In this document: positions 8,707-17,468 of the stretch, in pieces
Layout: each line of letters begins with the position of its first letter
Numbering within the stretch: the stretch's first letter is position 1
DNA from: Bacteroidales bacterium
Lineage (GTDB): Bacteria; Bacteroidota; Bacteroidia; Bacteroidales; UBA1556
Reading direction: 5' to 3'
Assembly (NCBI GenBank): GCA_029935325.1
Contig: JAOZKO010000020.1
Span: forward strand, 1-17,603
DNA length: 17,603 bases
Notes under the pieces: generated by a model
Told to the model about the DNA's origin: nothing
Database searches by the model: none
Seen by the model: the letters and a program-made list of their open reading frames with translations, nothing else
Made by a program: the position numbers and the translations under genes

Positions 8707-10743
8707 ATGAAGTATAATATGAAAAAATATTTGACAAACTTTTTTATGGATTATAGTAGTCGTAGCGATCAAGCAACTGGTTATTCAAATTGGTTAAGGC
8801 ATATATTCCTGCTATTATTTCTATTCTTTGGTTTTATTACAGTTGTTAAATCACAAATTACCTCTGTTTTTATCAATAATGACCCTACAATTGAAAATAC
8901 GATAGAAATTCGTATTTATACTCCTGATTATAGAAATAGCGATGGAATAAATATTTATCGTAAAACCGATAGTTCTGAATGGATTCTTTTGACAACGAAT
9001 CCTCTCATTCAGAAAAGTAGTATTAACAATATAAATTTAAGTAAGGAATCAAGCGAAATATTTAAGCTTCTTCAATCGAACGAACCAACGGATAAAGGCC
9101 TTATTTCAATTATTGTAGCGTTGCAATTATTTAAAGATAGACAACTTGCCGATGCACTTGGACTTAGATATATCGACAAAAATGTGAAAAATGGAAATGC
9201 TTATAAATACAAAATTACAAATGCCAAAACTAAAAAAGTTTATCAAGAAAAGTCCTTTATAAGCGGAGCTTATCAAGCCTTGCCTGCTCCTGATAGTATT
9301 GCCATCTATCAATTAAATAATACAAGTATTGCTTTAAGTTGGCTCCCAAACACAAAAGTCTTTTATGGCATCAACATATATAAATCAATTGACAATGGAG
9401 AATTTCAAAAACTCAATGAACAAGTTATCCTTTTATCAAAAATTTTTAATAAGGATGGCGTAAAGGTTTGGCCTAAAATAAACTACGTGGATGATAGCTT
9501 GGAATTGAATCACAAATATAGCTACCGAATTCAAGCTATGGATTATATGGGAAATGAAGGTCAGCAGTCAGAACAAAATATTATAGATTTTAAGGATAAA
9601 GAAGCCCCTGCTCCGCCTAAGAAACTATTCACCCAAGTGCACGACAATGACCTAAGTGTAAAACTAAGTTGGATGCCTCCAAAGGTCAATGATTTAGCAC
9701 AATACACGATGAGTATCATTCAGAAAAAGGACACCAACACTGTATTAGAAACAGAAATTATTTCAAAAGACTCAACCCATTTTTCTTTCAGATTGCAAGA
9801 AGCCGGAAAATATCAAATAAATATGCAGGCGGTAGATATTGCTGGTAACAAATCGGACACTTCAATATGTAGTTTTAGCATACTTGACCGTTTACCACCC
9901 AATCAAGTTAAAGACTTAACATTCGCTTTTGGTGACAGTGGAAAAGTTATTTTAAGTTGGAAAGATATTAGGCCACCTGATTTTATGACCTATAGAATTT
10001 ATCGTAAAGCACATAAAGCTCGACACTATATACTTATCAATGCTACTAATATCGATACAGCATTTTTTTCTGATCAACTTGCTCTTAATATGAAGAATAC
10101 TATGGACTATTATGTAGTAGCATTAGACACAAATTATAACGAAAGTAAAAGCAGTGATACACTAAAAGTGAAACTACCTGATATCACACCTCCTTCGAGC
10201 CCATTTCTTAAAACAGTTAAACTATCAGGTGATAGTGTTTCCTTTGTTTGGCATAAAATAACAGAGCGTGACTTAGCAGGATACAATTTATATCTTAAAA
10301 CAAGTAACGATACCATAAAGATAAATAATGAACTTATCCAAGGCGGTTCATATAAAAGTACTATTCCAAGCAATTTAACCGATTTATGTTTTTGGCTCAC
10401 TGCCGTAGATTCATCAAGCAACGAATCAGCTTATTCTAATAATTACACCCTAAAAAAGAATGATCAAGATACCGAAACAGGCAAATTCTCAAAACTCAAG
10501 CTTAAATATAAATCCGAGTCAAAAAATATATCCCTAACATGGAAGTATAAAGGCGTTGAGCCAATGGGATATGTGGTGTACTATTCTCATAATGGTTCGC
10601 GTATGAAACCCATTTCAAAAATGACAAATAAGAATTCAACACAATATAGATCAAAAGGAAAGGGCAACTATTCTTTCAAAGTTATTGCTTTCTATCCTGA
10701 TGGTTCAAAAGTCAAATCAGAAATTAATAACATTCAAATCTAA
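8707..10743 (+). CDS. Exported multi-domain fibronectin type III protein
   Basis: This 678-aa protein has an unusually long basic N-terminal region, then a hydrophobic core (about 33-46) and probable cleavage after VVKS before Gln-50. Signals in the mature part are FN3-like domains: 50-190 (first domain, interrupted at about 99-155 by a helical insert), 193-298, 299-395, 396-490, 492-590, and a final one at 599-678. Each shows the FN3 pattern of an early Trp (ALSWLPN, KLSWMPP, ILSWKDI, SLTWKYK) and a late Tyr-x-Val/Ile-x-Ala strand (YSYRIQAMD, YQINMQAVD, YYVVALD). FN3 domains bind proteins or glycans or act as spacers. There is no T9SS domain and no enzyme motif. The ATG used directly follows the upstream stop; ATG codons at 8719 and 8746 are alternatives that shorten the n-region and keep the signal peptide. 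Product assignment is firm, partner unknown. Confidence 0.82.
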   Translation: MKYNMKKYLTNFFMDYSSRSDQATGYSNWLRHIFLLLFLFFGFITVVKSQITSVFINNDPTIENTIEIRIYTPDYRNSDGINIYRKTDSSEWILLTTNPLIQKSSINNINLSKESSEIFKLLQSNEPTDKGLISIIVALQLFKDRQLADALGLRYIDKNVKNGNAYKYKITNAKTKKVYQEKSFISGAYQALPAPDSIAIYQLNNTSIALSWLPNTKVFYGINIYKSIDNGEFQKLNEQVILLSKIFNKDGVKVWPKINYVDDSLELNHKYSYRIQAMDYMGNEGQQSEQNIIDFKDKEAPAPPKKLFTQVHDNDLSVKLSWMPPKVNDLAQYTMSIIQKKDTNTVLETEIISKDSTHFSFRLQEAGKYQINMQAVDIAGNKSDTSICSFSILDRLPPNQVKDLTFAFGDSGKVILSWKDIRPPDFMTYRIYRKAHKARHYILINATNIDTAFFSDQLALNMKNTMDYYVVALDTNYNESKSSDTLKVKLPDITPPSSPFLKTVKLSGDSVSFVWHKITERDLAGYNLYLKTSNDTIKINNELIQGGSYKSTIPSNLTDLCFWLTAVDSSSNESAYSNNYTLKKNDQDTETGKFSKLKLKYKSESKNISLTWKYKGVEPMGYVVYYSHNGSRMKPISKMTNKNSTQYRSKGKGNYSFKVIAFYPDGSKVKSEINNIQI

Positions 10744-10749
10744 AGCACC

Positions 10750-11829
10750 ATGAAGAAAATTGCAATTTTAATTATCATTCTAAGCATTGCTTTTACCACA
10801 GTAAAAGCGCAAGTAGGTATCAATAATGCAAACCCTGACACCACAGCTGTTCTTGACTTAAAATCAACAAGCAAGGGTCTTCTTATACCACGAATGACCT
10901 CTTCGGAGCGCGATATTATGTCTAGTTTTGGAAATGTTCCCGCAAACTCATTACTGGTATTCGATACCGATTTACGAAAATTCTGTTTTTGGGATGCCCC
11001 ACATAGCAGATGGGATGTGATAAACAATTGGGAAGCTGCCACACCTCATGGCTCAAATGTATATATTAATGATACCATATGTGTAGGAATTGGCACTAGC
11101 AATGTGCAAGCACAATTAGATTTGGCAGGCCCATCTAATAAGGGTCCAAACGTTGATGGCAAAAAACTTTGGATAAGAAACTATGATAATGATGGAAGCG
11201 AAGTATATATTATAAAAGCAGAAGATGAAAACGGCGGCGTTGATTTCTATATTTTAGGAAAGACCTCTTCTAGTGGTCTAGCAACCATGTATTTTGCAGG
11301 AAACTTTGGAATTGGAACTCAATCGCCAAGCGAGCGTCTGGAAGTAGATGGCAAAGTAAAGGCCACTGAATTTATTGGTAGTGGAACTATTCCAATTGGA
11401 GGTATTATTATGTGGTCTGGTACAACTTCAAATATCCCATCAGGTTGGGCTCTTTGTAACGGACAAACTGTAAATAGTCATGTAACACCTGATTTAAGAG
11501 GCAGGTTTATTGTGGGTGCAGGAGGAAGCTATTCACCAGGTAATACAGGTGGTGCAGCAACTGTTATGCTTACCATTAATGAAATGCCAGCACATAATCA
11601 TGGGATTAATGATCCTGGTCATACACATGGCTTTTGGACAGCGAGCAATTATGTTAACGACCTCGAAACTGACCCTTCTACAAATACTGATCACGTAAGG
11701 CAAAATACTGGTAATTTTAATACTACTAGCTCAGCTACAGGTATTACGATACAAAACACAGGCGGAGGGCAATCCCATGAAAACCGGCCACCATTTTATG
11801 CTTTAGCTTATATCATGCGAGTTCAATAA
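10750..11829 (+). CDS. Exported protein with phage tail-collar (Tail_Collar-like) C-terminal domain
   Basis: This 359-aa protein has a signal peptide (1-20, cleavage before Gln-21). It continues with a Bacteroidota-typical stretch beginning VGINNANPDTTAVLDLKS, then two GIGT motifs (113-116, 187-190), the second followed by SERLEVDGKVKATEF. Such motifs precede trimeric tail-fibre stalks. Residues of about 214-359 match the tail-collar fold: IPIGGIIMWSG, IPSGWALCNGQ, PDLRGRFIVGAG, EMPAHNHG, GHTHG and the ending ENRPPFYALAYIMRV. Two HxH pairs (282/284 and 291/293) are placed as in collar and tail-fibre tips that coordinate metal in a trimer. No other phage genes are nearby, so I read it as a domesticated fibre-tip module in a surface operon, not as prophage. 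It starts 6 bp after the FN3 gene and ends 7 bp before the PKD gene. Trimerisation and ligand binding are inferred. Confidence 0.85.
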   Translation: MKKIAILIIILSIAFTTVKAQVGINNANPDTTAVLDLKSTSKGLLIPRMTSSERDIMSSFGNVPANSLLVFDTDLRKFCFWDAPHSRWDVINNWEAATPHGSNVYINDTICVGIGTSNVQAQLDLAGPSNKGPNVDGKKLWIRNYDNDGSEVYIIKAEDENGGVDFYILGKTSSSGLATMYFAGNFGIGTQSPSERLEVDGKVKATEFIGSGTIPIGGIIMWSGTTSNIPSGWALCNGQTVNSHVTPDLRGRFIVGAGGSYSPGNTGGAATVMLTINEMPAHNHGINDPGHTHGFWTASNYVNDLETDPSTNTDHVRQNTGNFNTTSSATGITIQNTGGGQSHENRPPFYALAYIMRVQ

Positions 11830-11836
11830 TCGAAAG

Positions 11837-14800
11837 ATGAAAAGATTTTATAAAACATATGGAATTCTAGTTTTATTACTATTGTCGCAAATTGCATTTG
11901 CACAAATACAACTGACCAATAGTGGTGCAGAAGTATTTATTAGTAAAGGTACTAAGCTGTATATCAAAGGCGATTTGACAAATAATGATAGTACGTTCTA
12001 TAATTTAGGTTCCATAAACGTCGAAGGTAGTATTACTAACAATGCTTTTCATCTATTTTCCGATGAAAATCATGGTATAGTAACACTCAAAGGAAATCAA
12101 AATCAAACTATTGGAGGTAGTGGAAGTGAGGTTTACTTTCATGTTTTACATAACCAAACATCCGACACCCTAATATTGGAACTTCCAATCCATATTTTTG
12201 ACTCATTATCGTTAGAAAGTGGATATATTCTTCTCAACAGTAATAATATTCACCTTGATAATAGCAGCACCAATGCTACTGGTTTTTTATATGGCGAATC
12301 CGATTCAGTTAGAATAATTGGTGATAGCGGATCCATTGATGTAAGCTATATTGCCTTTCAGCCTGTGAATAAAAATATTGCAGGAATTGGCCTTATACTC
12401 AACTCATCAACTAACTTTGGTAATACAACTATTAAACGTATTCATCAACAACAACAAATCACAGATGGAAGCATCAACAAAGTATATGCCTTTGATTTTG
12501 CCAATACGGGGACTTCAAATGTACATATCACTTATCTGAATTCAGCCTTTAATGCAGATTCACTTACAGAAAACGATTTCAGCATCTGGAAATCAACAGA
12601 TTTTGGGACAACCTATTCTGACCTTAATGGAAATGTAGATACTACGAATAATTTTGTGGATGTTTTTGGTATCAATATGGAAAACTCTTGGATAACTGTG
12701 GCTCCAAAAAACTGTAAATCTACTCCTTATATTAATATTGGAAGTGACACAACCTATTTATGTCCAGGCGACTCCGCATTATTAATCGCAGGCGATTATA
12801 GTAAAAATTATAGTTTTTACTGGTTCAATAGTTCAACCGATAGCTCCTATAAACCAACTCAAGAAGGCCTTGTTTGGGTAAGAGTTACGAATCCTCGGGG
12901 GTGTTTCTCCTTTGACTCTACTTATGTGAAGTTTAATTCAATGCCACAAGCCAAATTTTCAACCAATAATATATGTAATAAGGATTCTGCAATATTTACC
13001 AATCAATCATCAATACCCGTAGGGAATATTGTGTCCTACACATGGACTTTTGGAAATAACGACACCTCCTATTTAGTAAACCCAAAAGAACAATATACCG
13101 TAGCAGGAAATTATTCGGCAAAACTGATTTGCGAATCAGATTCCGGTTGTGTTCATGATACAAGTCAAAATATTACGATATATCCATTACCAAAACCCGA
13201 TTTTTATTATTCTGCCACTTGTGGTGGAAGTGTAGTTCACTTTCACGATACTACAACCATTGATAATCCTTTTGGAATAATTAGTCGATACTGGAATTTT
13301 GGCAATGGTGCAAGTACAACAACCTCTTTAGATACTATTATAACATACTCATCACAAGGGAATTATTTAGTTAAACTTACAGCACAGAGCAATGCAGGAT
13401 GTATTGATAGTATAGAGAAAAGTCTCATAATAAATAATATAGATACATCTTCATTTACAACCACTACAAATTGTCTTGGGGATTCAACTGTATTCACAAA
13501 TACCTCATCTTATTCTGGGGTTAGCATTACATACAAATATTTATTTGATGATAATGACTCAGCACAAATCGAGAATCCAAAACACTTATTTGGTGCTACT
13601 GGAACTCATAACACAACTATGATTTTGTATTATAACAATGGTTTATGTACTGATACCGCAACAAATACAAATGACATATTGGCTTCTCCATTTATTAATT
13701 TTGGAGATACAATTGAGGCCTGCGACAGTTATACACTTGACGCACAGAACTCAGGATGCACTTATTTTTGGAGCAATGGAAGTACAGGACAAACGCTCAC
13801 TGTTAGCAACTCTGGAAATTATTCCGTTGCGATTACCAACGCAAGTCCGTGTACCTATTTCGATAGTGTATATGTAAAAATCAACCCAAACCCAAGTCCA
13901 GATTTAGGTGCAGACACATCTGTTTGTTCACAATATCAGCTCGATGCGGGTTACAATAATTGTTCTTATATATGGAACTCAGGGCAATCTACTCAAAGTA
14001 TTACAATTGATAGCTCAGGTACTTATAAAGTTACTATCACAGACTCCCATACTTGCTCAGGATTTGATAGTATTACAATAACTGTTATGCCCCTTCCTCA
14101 AGCACAATTCTCTGTTTCTGATGTTTGTTTTGGGCAGCAAAGTATATTTAATGAAAGCTCTACGATTTCATCGGGAAGTATCAGTAATTTTAATTGGAAC
14201 TTTGGTGATGCAAATACTTCTACCACTCAAAATCCAAGTCATATTTTCACAAATGACACTACTTATAACATTGAATTAAAAGTTACGTCCTCATTTGGTT
14301 GTGTAAATATTATCAATCATACAACAAACATAAAATCGCTACCTATAGTTGGTTATTCAAACAGCTATCAGTGCGACAAACAAACTATCTCTTTTGTTGA
14401 CACTTCGTCAATGGAAGCACCTTATGTGATAAATAATTTTAGGTGGGAATTCAATGACGGAACAAGTTCAACCTTACAAAACCCAACAAAGAGCTATACA
14501 TCTCCTGGAAACTATAATGTAAAACTTATATGCACTTCAAGTTTCGGATGTAAGGATTCTGCGATAACAGCAATAAATGTAAGCCCTAGGGACAGTCTTG
14601 TATTCTCAGCTTCTGATGAATGCCTTAACGATAGTACAAGCTTTGTAAATAGCTCCTCTTATTCCGGTCAAAATATTACATGGAACTGGAATTTTGGAGA
14701 CAATAATATTGCGAGTCAACATTCACCCAAACACTTCTATACTAACGCAGGAACTTATAATGCTAAACTTATTGTAAATTACAATAATAGTCAATGTTAT

Positions 14801-17380
14801 GATACTTTGATAAAAATAGTTCATGTTTATGCAAATCCATATACTAATTTTGGTGATACTATTCAAACTTGTGGGACTCAGTTAGTTTTAGATGCTCAAA
14901 ATACAGGCTGTAATTATTTATGGAATGACAATTCTACTTCACAACAAAAAACGGTTAATTCTAATGGAAACTATTGGGTAATTATTACAAATACACATTC
15001 ATGTAGTTTTAAGGACTCCGTTTATGCCCTCTTAAATTCTCCTAGCGTTCCTAATTTAGGACCAGACACTTCCGTCTGCGGAAGTATTCAACTTGATGCT
15101 GGTTTTGCTGGAAGTACTTACAATTGGAATACAAATGATAGTACACAAACAATTATTGTAAGCTCTAACGGACTTTATAAAGTAACTGTGACTGACGCTA
15201 ATGGCTGTATCAGTAACGATTCTATTAATATTCTTGTCAACCCTTCTCCTACAGCAGCATTTTCTATTCAGAACCCTTGCCTTAACGAGCCAAACTATTT
15301 CCAGAATCAATCCACAATTAGTTCAGGTAATATTGTATCATATTTATATGATTTTGGTGACAATTCTACATCAAATTCTGCTAATACAAATCACAGTTTT
15401 GCAAATGTAGGAAACTATCAAGTTAATCTTACAGTAACCTCTGACTCAGGTTGTGTAAGCGATACAGCAATAATACACACGGTGAATGAAGCTCCCAAGG
15501 CAGGTTTCACAAGCACATCATTATGCGATAATTTTGAAGTTACTTATACCGATACTTCAACTATTTCAAATGCATATTCATTAACAAATCATCAGTGGAG
15601 CTTTAGCAATAATATAACTTCTGCCGCACAAGACACAAGCATTATGTTTGCAAGTACTGGTAGTTATACAGCTACACTTATAGTAAGTTCCAATATGGGT
15701 TGCAGCGATACTGCTTCTTCAACCCATACGGTTGTTCAAAATGATTCCGCATATTTCTTTAATGCTAATGCCTGTTTAGGTGATACTACTTACTTCAACA
15801 ATCAATCTACTCTTCAAGGAAGTGTTCAATGGTTTTGGGTTTTTGGCAATGGTGACACTGCTATCACAAGCAATGGACAGGTGTTTTACACAACTCCAGG
15901 GCAATACCAGGTAAAACTCTATGCAATTTACAACAACAATCAATGCAATACAGTGTATAAAAAAACGATTAATGTTAATGCCCCACCACAAATAAATTTT
16001 AGCGATACCACAGAGACTTGTTTATCCAATTATATTTTAGATGCCCAAAATCCAGGTTCGCAGTATTTATGGTCAAATTATTCAACTAATCAAACCCTTA
16101 GTGTTAATACAGCAGGTATTTATTATGTGCAGGTTATTGATACAAATAACTGCCAAAACAGTGATACTACCCTCATGATTTTCCACCCAAGTCCGCAACC
16201 TAATTTGGGAGTTGATACAGTGTTATGTACTAATTATACATTAGATGCCGGTAATGGAGATTATTATAATTGGAATACGGGAGATACTGTGCAATACCTA
16301 TCTGTGAATCAAACTGGTATTTATTCTGTCAAGGTTACTACTTTATACGGATGTGAGGGTACTGACACAATTTCATTACAAATTATGCCACCTTCTGTTG
16401 TTTATCTTGGGGCAGATATTGATACATGTAATGTTGATAGTCTTTTGCTCTCTGCAGGTAATTTTAGCAATTATCTATGGAACAATAATAGCACAAGCAA
16501 TTCAGTATACGCTTCACAAAGCGGAATATATTGGGTAACAATCAAGGATACAAATAATTGTTCAGCTACTGATTCCATAAGCATTAATTATCGCTATCTG
16601 CATAATATCAACTTCAGTGACACCCTGTTTTTATGCGATGGCGATAGCTCTTATGTCAACCCTAATGCCCCCGAAGCTACAATTAATTGGTGGGGGCCCA
16701 ATGGCTTTTCGCAAACATCCGACAGTATTATTTTATCAGATGTGGGCACATATTATCTAGAGGCTACAGTTCTTAGTTGTGTCGATAGGGATACCTTTGA
16801 ACTTAGTCTTTCAAAAATGTCGATGCACCCACATTTTTTAGCTGCTAGTGATGTTCTTACACTTGATAGTGTAAAATTTATTGAACTCTCTTATCCAAAT
16901 CCTATACATTATCATTGGGATTTCAAGGATGGAACAAGCGATACTATTGCTGATCCAATTCATGTTTTCTATTTAGAGGGGACCTATAATGTTATGCTAA
17001 TTGCTGAAAATTCAGAATGTCAAGCAGAAATTTCTAAACCAATTGTTGTAACATCAACTCCAAAATGGAATGATGGAATTTCTACAGATAGCCTCAAAAC
17101 CAAACCCGATTCTCCAAAATTCATTGAAATACTTAATACAAGCTTATTTCCTAATCCTAATAATGGGCAATTTACTCTAAAAGTAGAATTGTCTCATAAA
17201 ACAAATATCCAAATTGCAGTATTTGATTTAACGGGTAGAATGATTTATTTGAAGGATTATAACAATAAAGAGCTAATTAACGAACGATTTAATTTCAATT
17301 CATTAGGGCAAGGTTATTACTTCTTATCCATCAAAACGATTAATGAGACAAAAACATTTAAAATTGGCGTTGTGAGGTAG
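11837..17380 (+). CDS. Giant PKD/Ig-like repeat surface protein with T9SS type A sorting domain
   Basis: This 1847-aa probable adhesin has a signal peptide (1-22, ending QIAFA before Gln-23). Residues 23-295 are short beta repeats (LYIKGDLTNNDSTF, SINVEGSITNNAF), perhaps a beta-helix. From 296 there is one Ig-like module, then three copies of a block of three PKD and two Ig-like modules (371-754, 755-1138, 1139-1520). Two more Ig-like modules (1521-1589, 1590-1662) and a last PKD (1663-1740) follow. PKD units show W-x-F-G-[DN] (TWTFGN, NWNFGD, YHWDFKDG); Ig-like units show LDAQN/LDAG and Y-x-W-x-[ST]. Nearly every module has a Cys near each end, suggesting disulfides. After a linker, about 1765-1847 is the sorting domain: LFPNPNNGQFTL, VFDLTGRMIY, LGQGYYFLSI and a final FKIGVVR, which directs outer-membrane passage and surface attachment by T9SS. 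The ATG at 11837 is preceded by GAAAG. Last gene of the operon. Confidence 0.92.
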   Translation: MKRFYKTYGILVLLLLSQIAFAQIQLTNSGAEVFISKGTKLYIKGDLTNNDSTFYNLGSINVEGSITNNAFHLFSDENHGIVTLKGNQNQTIGGSGSEVYFHVLHNQTSDTLILELPIHIFDSLSLESGYILLNSNNIHLDNSSTNATGFLYGESDSVRIIGDSGSIDVSYIAFQPVNKNIAGIGLILNSSTNFGNTTIKRIHQQQQITDGSINKVYAFDFANTGTSNVHITYLNSAFNADSLTENDFSIWKSTDFGTTYSDLNGNVDTTNNFVDVFGINMENSWITVAPKNCKSTPYINIGSDTTYLCPGDSALLIAGDYSKNYSFYWFNSSTDSSYKPTQEGLVWVRVTNPRGCFSFDSTYVKFNSMPQAKFSTNNICNKDSAIFTNQSSIPVGNIVSYTWTFGNNDTSYLVNPKEQYTVAGNYSAKLICESDSGCVHDTSQNITIYPLPKPDFYYSATCGGSVVHFHDTTTIDNPFGIISRYWNFGNGASTTTSLDTIITYSSQGNYLVKLTAQSNAGCIDSIEKSLIINNIDTSSFTTTTNCLGDSTVFTNTSSYSGVSITYKYLFDDNDSAQIENPKHLFGATGTHNTTMILYYNNGLCTDTATNTNDILASPFINFGDTIEACDSYTLDAQNSGCTYFWSNGSTGQTLTVSNSGNYSVAITNASPCTYFDSVYVKINPNPSPDLGADTSVCSQYQLDAGYNNCSYIWNSGQSTQSITIDSSGTYKVTITDSHTCSGFDSITITVMPLPQAQFSVSDVCFGQQSIFNESSTISSGSISNFNWNFGDANTSTTQNPSHIFTNDTTYNIELKVTSSFGCVNIINHTTNIKSLPIVGYSNSYQCDKQTISFVDTSSMEAPYVINNFRWEFNDGTSSTLQNPTKSYTSPGNYNVKLICTSSFGCKDSAITAINVSPRDSLVFSASDECLNDSTSFVNSSSYSGQNITWNWNFGDNNIASQHSPKHFYTNAGTYNAKLIVNYNNSQCYDTLIKIVHVYANPYTNFGDTIQTCGTQLVLDAQNTGCNYLWNDNSTSQQKTVNSNGNYWVIITNTHSCSFKDSVYALLNSPSVPNLGPDTSVCGSIQLDAGFAGSTYNWNTNDSTQTIIVSSNGLYKVTVTDANGCISNDSINILVNPSPTAAFSIQNPCLNEPNYFQNQSTISSGNIVSYLYDFGDNSTSNSANTNHSFANVGNYQVNLTVTSDSGCVSDTAIIHTVNEAPKAGFTSTSLCDNFEVTYTDTSTISNAYSLTNHQWSFSNNITSAAQDTSIMFASTGSYTATLIVSSNMGCSDTASSTHTVVQNDSAYFFNANACLGDTTYFNNQSTLQGSVQWFWVFGNGDTAITSNGQVFYTTPGQYQVKLYAIYNNNQCNTVYKKTINVNAPPQINFSDTTETCLSNYILDAQNPGSQYLWSNYSTNQTLSVNTAGIYYVQVIDTNNCQNSDTTLMIFHPSPQPNLGVDTVLCTNYTLDAGNGDYYNWNTGDTVQYLSVNQTGIYSVKVTTLYGCEGTDTISLQIMPPSVVYLGADIDTCNVDSLLLSAGNFSNYLWNNNSTSNSVYASQSGIYWVTIKDTNNCSATDSISINYRYLHNINFSDTLFLCDGDSSYVNPNAPEATINWWGPNGFSQTSDSIILSDVGTYYLEATVLSCVDRDTFELSLSKMSMHPHFLAASDVLTLDSVKFIELSYPNPIHYHWDFKDGTSDTIADPIHVFYLEGTYNVMLIAENSECQAEISKPIVVTSTPKWNDGISTDSLKTKPDSPKFIEILNTSLFPNPNNGQFTLKVELSHKTNIQIAVFDLTGRMIYLKDYNNKELINERFNFNSLGQGYYFLSIKTINETKTFKIGVVR
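12947..16396 (+). repeat. Three tandem five-module super-repeats in the PKD protein gene
   Basis: Copies are 12947-14098 (1152 bp), 14099-15250 (1152 bp) and 15251-16396 (1146 bp). Module lengths in residues are 82-84-82-69-67, 82-83-82-70-67 and 82-83-81-70-66, in the order PKD-PKD-PKD-Ig-Ig. Each position keeps its own signature across copies: position 2 has DT[ST]; position 3 has YNN before its second Cys; position 4 has [FG]x DT then Cys as in FGDTIEAC, FGDTIQTC, FSDTTETC; position 5 has LGADTSVC, LGPDTSVC, LGVDTVLC. DNA identity between copies is visibly low, so the duplications are old. Confidence 0.88.
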
Positions 17381-17398
17381 AAATAATTAAAATAGTAT

Positions 17399-17440
17399 AA
17401 CTCCTTTAACTTCAGGAGTTAGCATCGAAAGTAAACTCCT
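17399..17440. other. Inverted repeat with two alternative pairings
   Basis: AACTCCT (17399-17405) pairs with AGGAGTT (17414-17420) around an 8-nt loop. A second AACTCCT (17434-17440) can pair with the same AGGAGTT around a 13-nt loop. The pairings exclude each other. No T-tract follows, so this is not a classical terminator; it may stabilise the transcript 3' end. Confidence 0.45.
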
Positions 17441-17450
17441 ACATGTGCAA

Positions 17451-17467
17451 TAGTGATTTCTTCACTA
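17451..17467. other. Short hairpin before the terminator
   Basis: TAGTGA (17451-17456) pairs with TCACTA (17462-17467) around a 5-nt loop. It is a weak 6-bp AT-rich stem directly before the terminator hairpin and may be incidental. Confidence 0.3.
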
Positions 17468-17468
17468 G

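Noticed and set aside
10740..11042. 100-codon open frame on the minus strand over the collar gene's 5' end
   Set aside because: It lies opposite a well-supported signal-peptide-bearing gene, and its product has no recognisable domain; it is a shadow frame.
10750..11829. Prophage or tailocin remnant, because of the tail-collar domain
   Set aside because: The protein has a signal peptide and sits in a tightly spaced operon of exported proteins. No capsid, sheath, baseplate, lysis or integrase genes are present in the window.
12947..16396. Recent gene duplication or assembly artefact producing the repeats
   Set aside because: The copies differ at many codons throughout and each has its own residues, so they are old, real duplications, not a misassembly of identical units.
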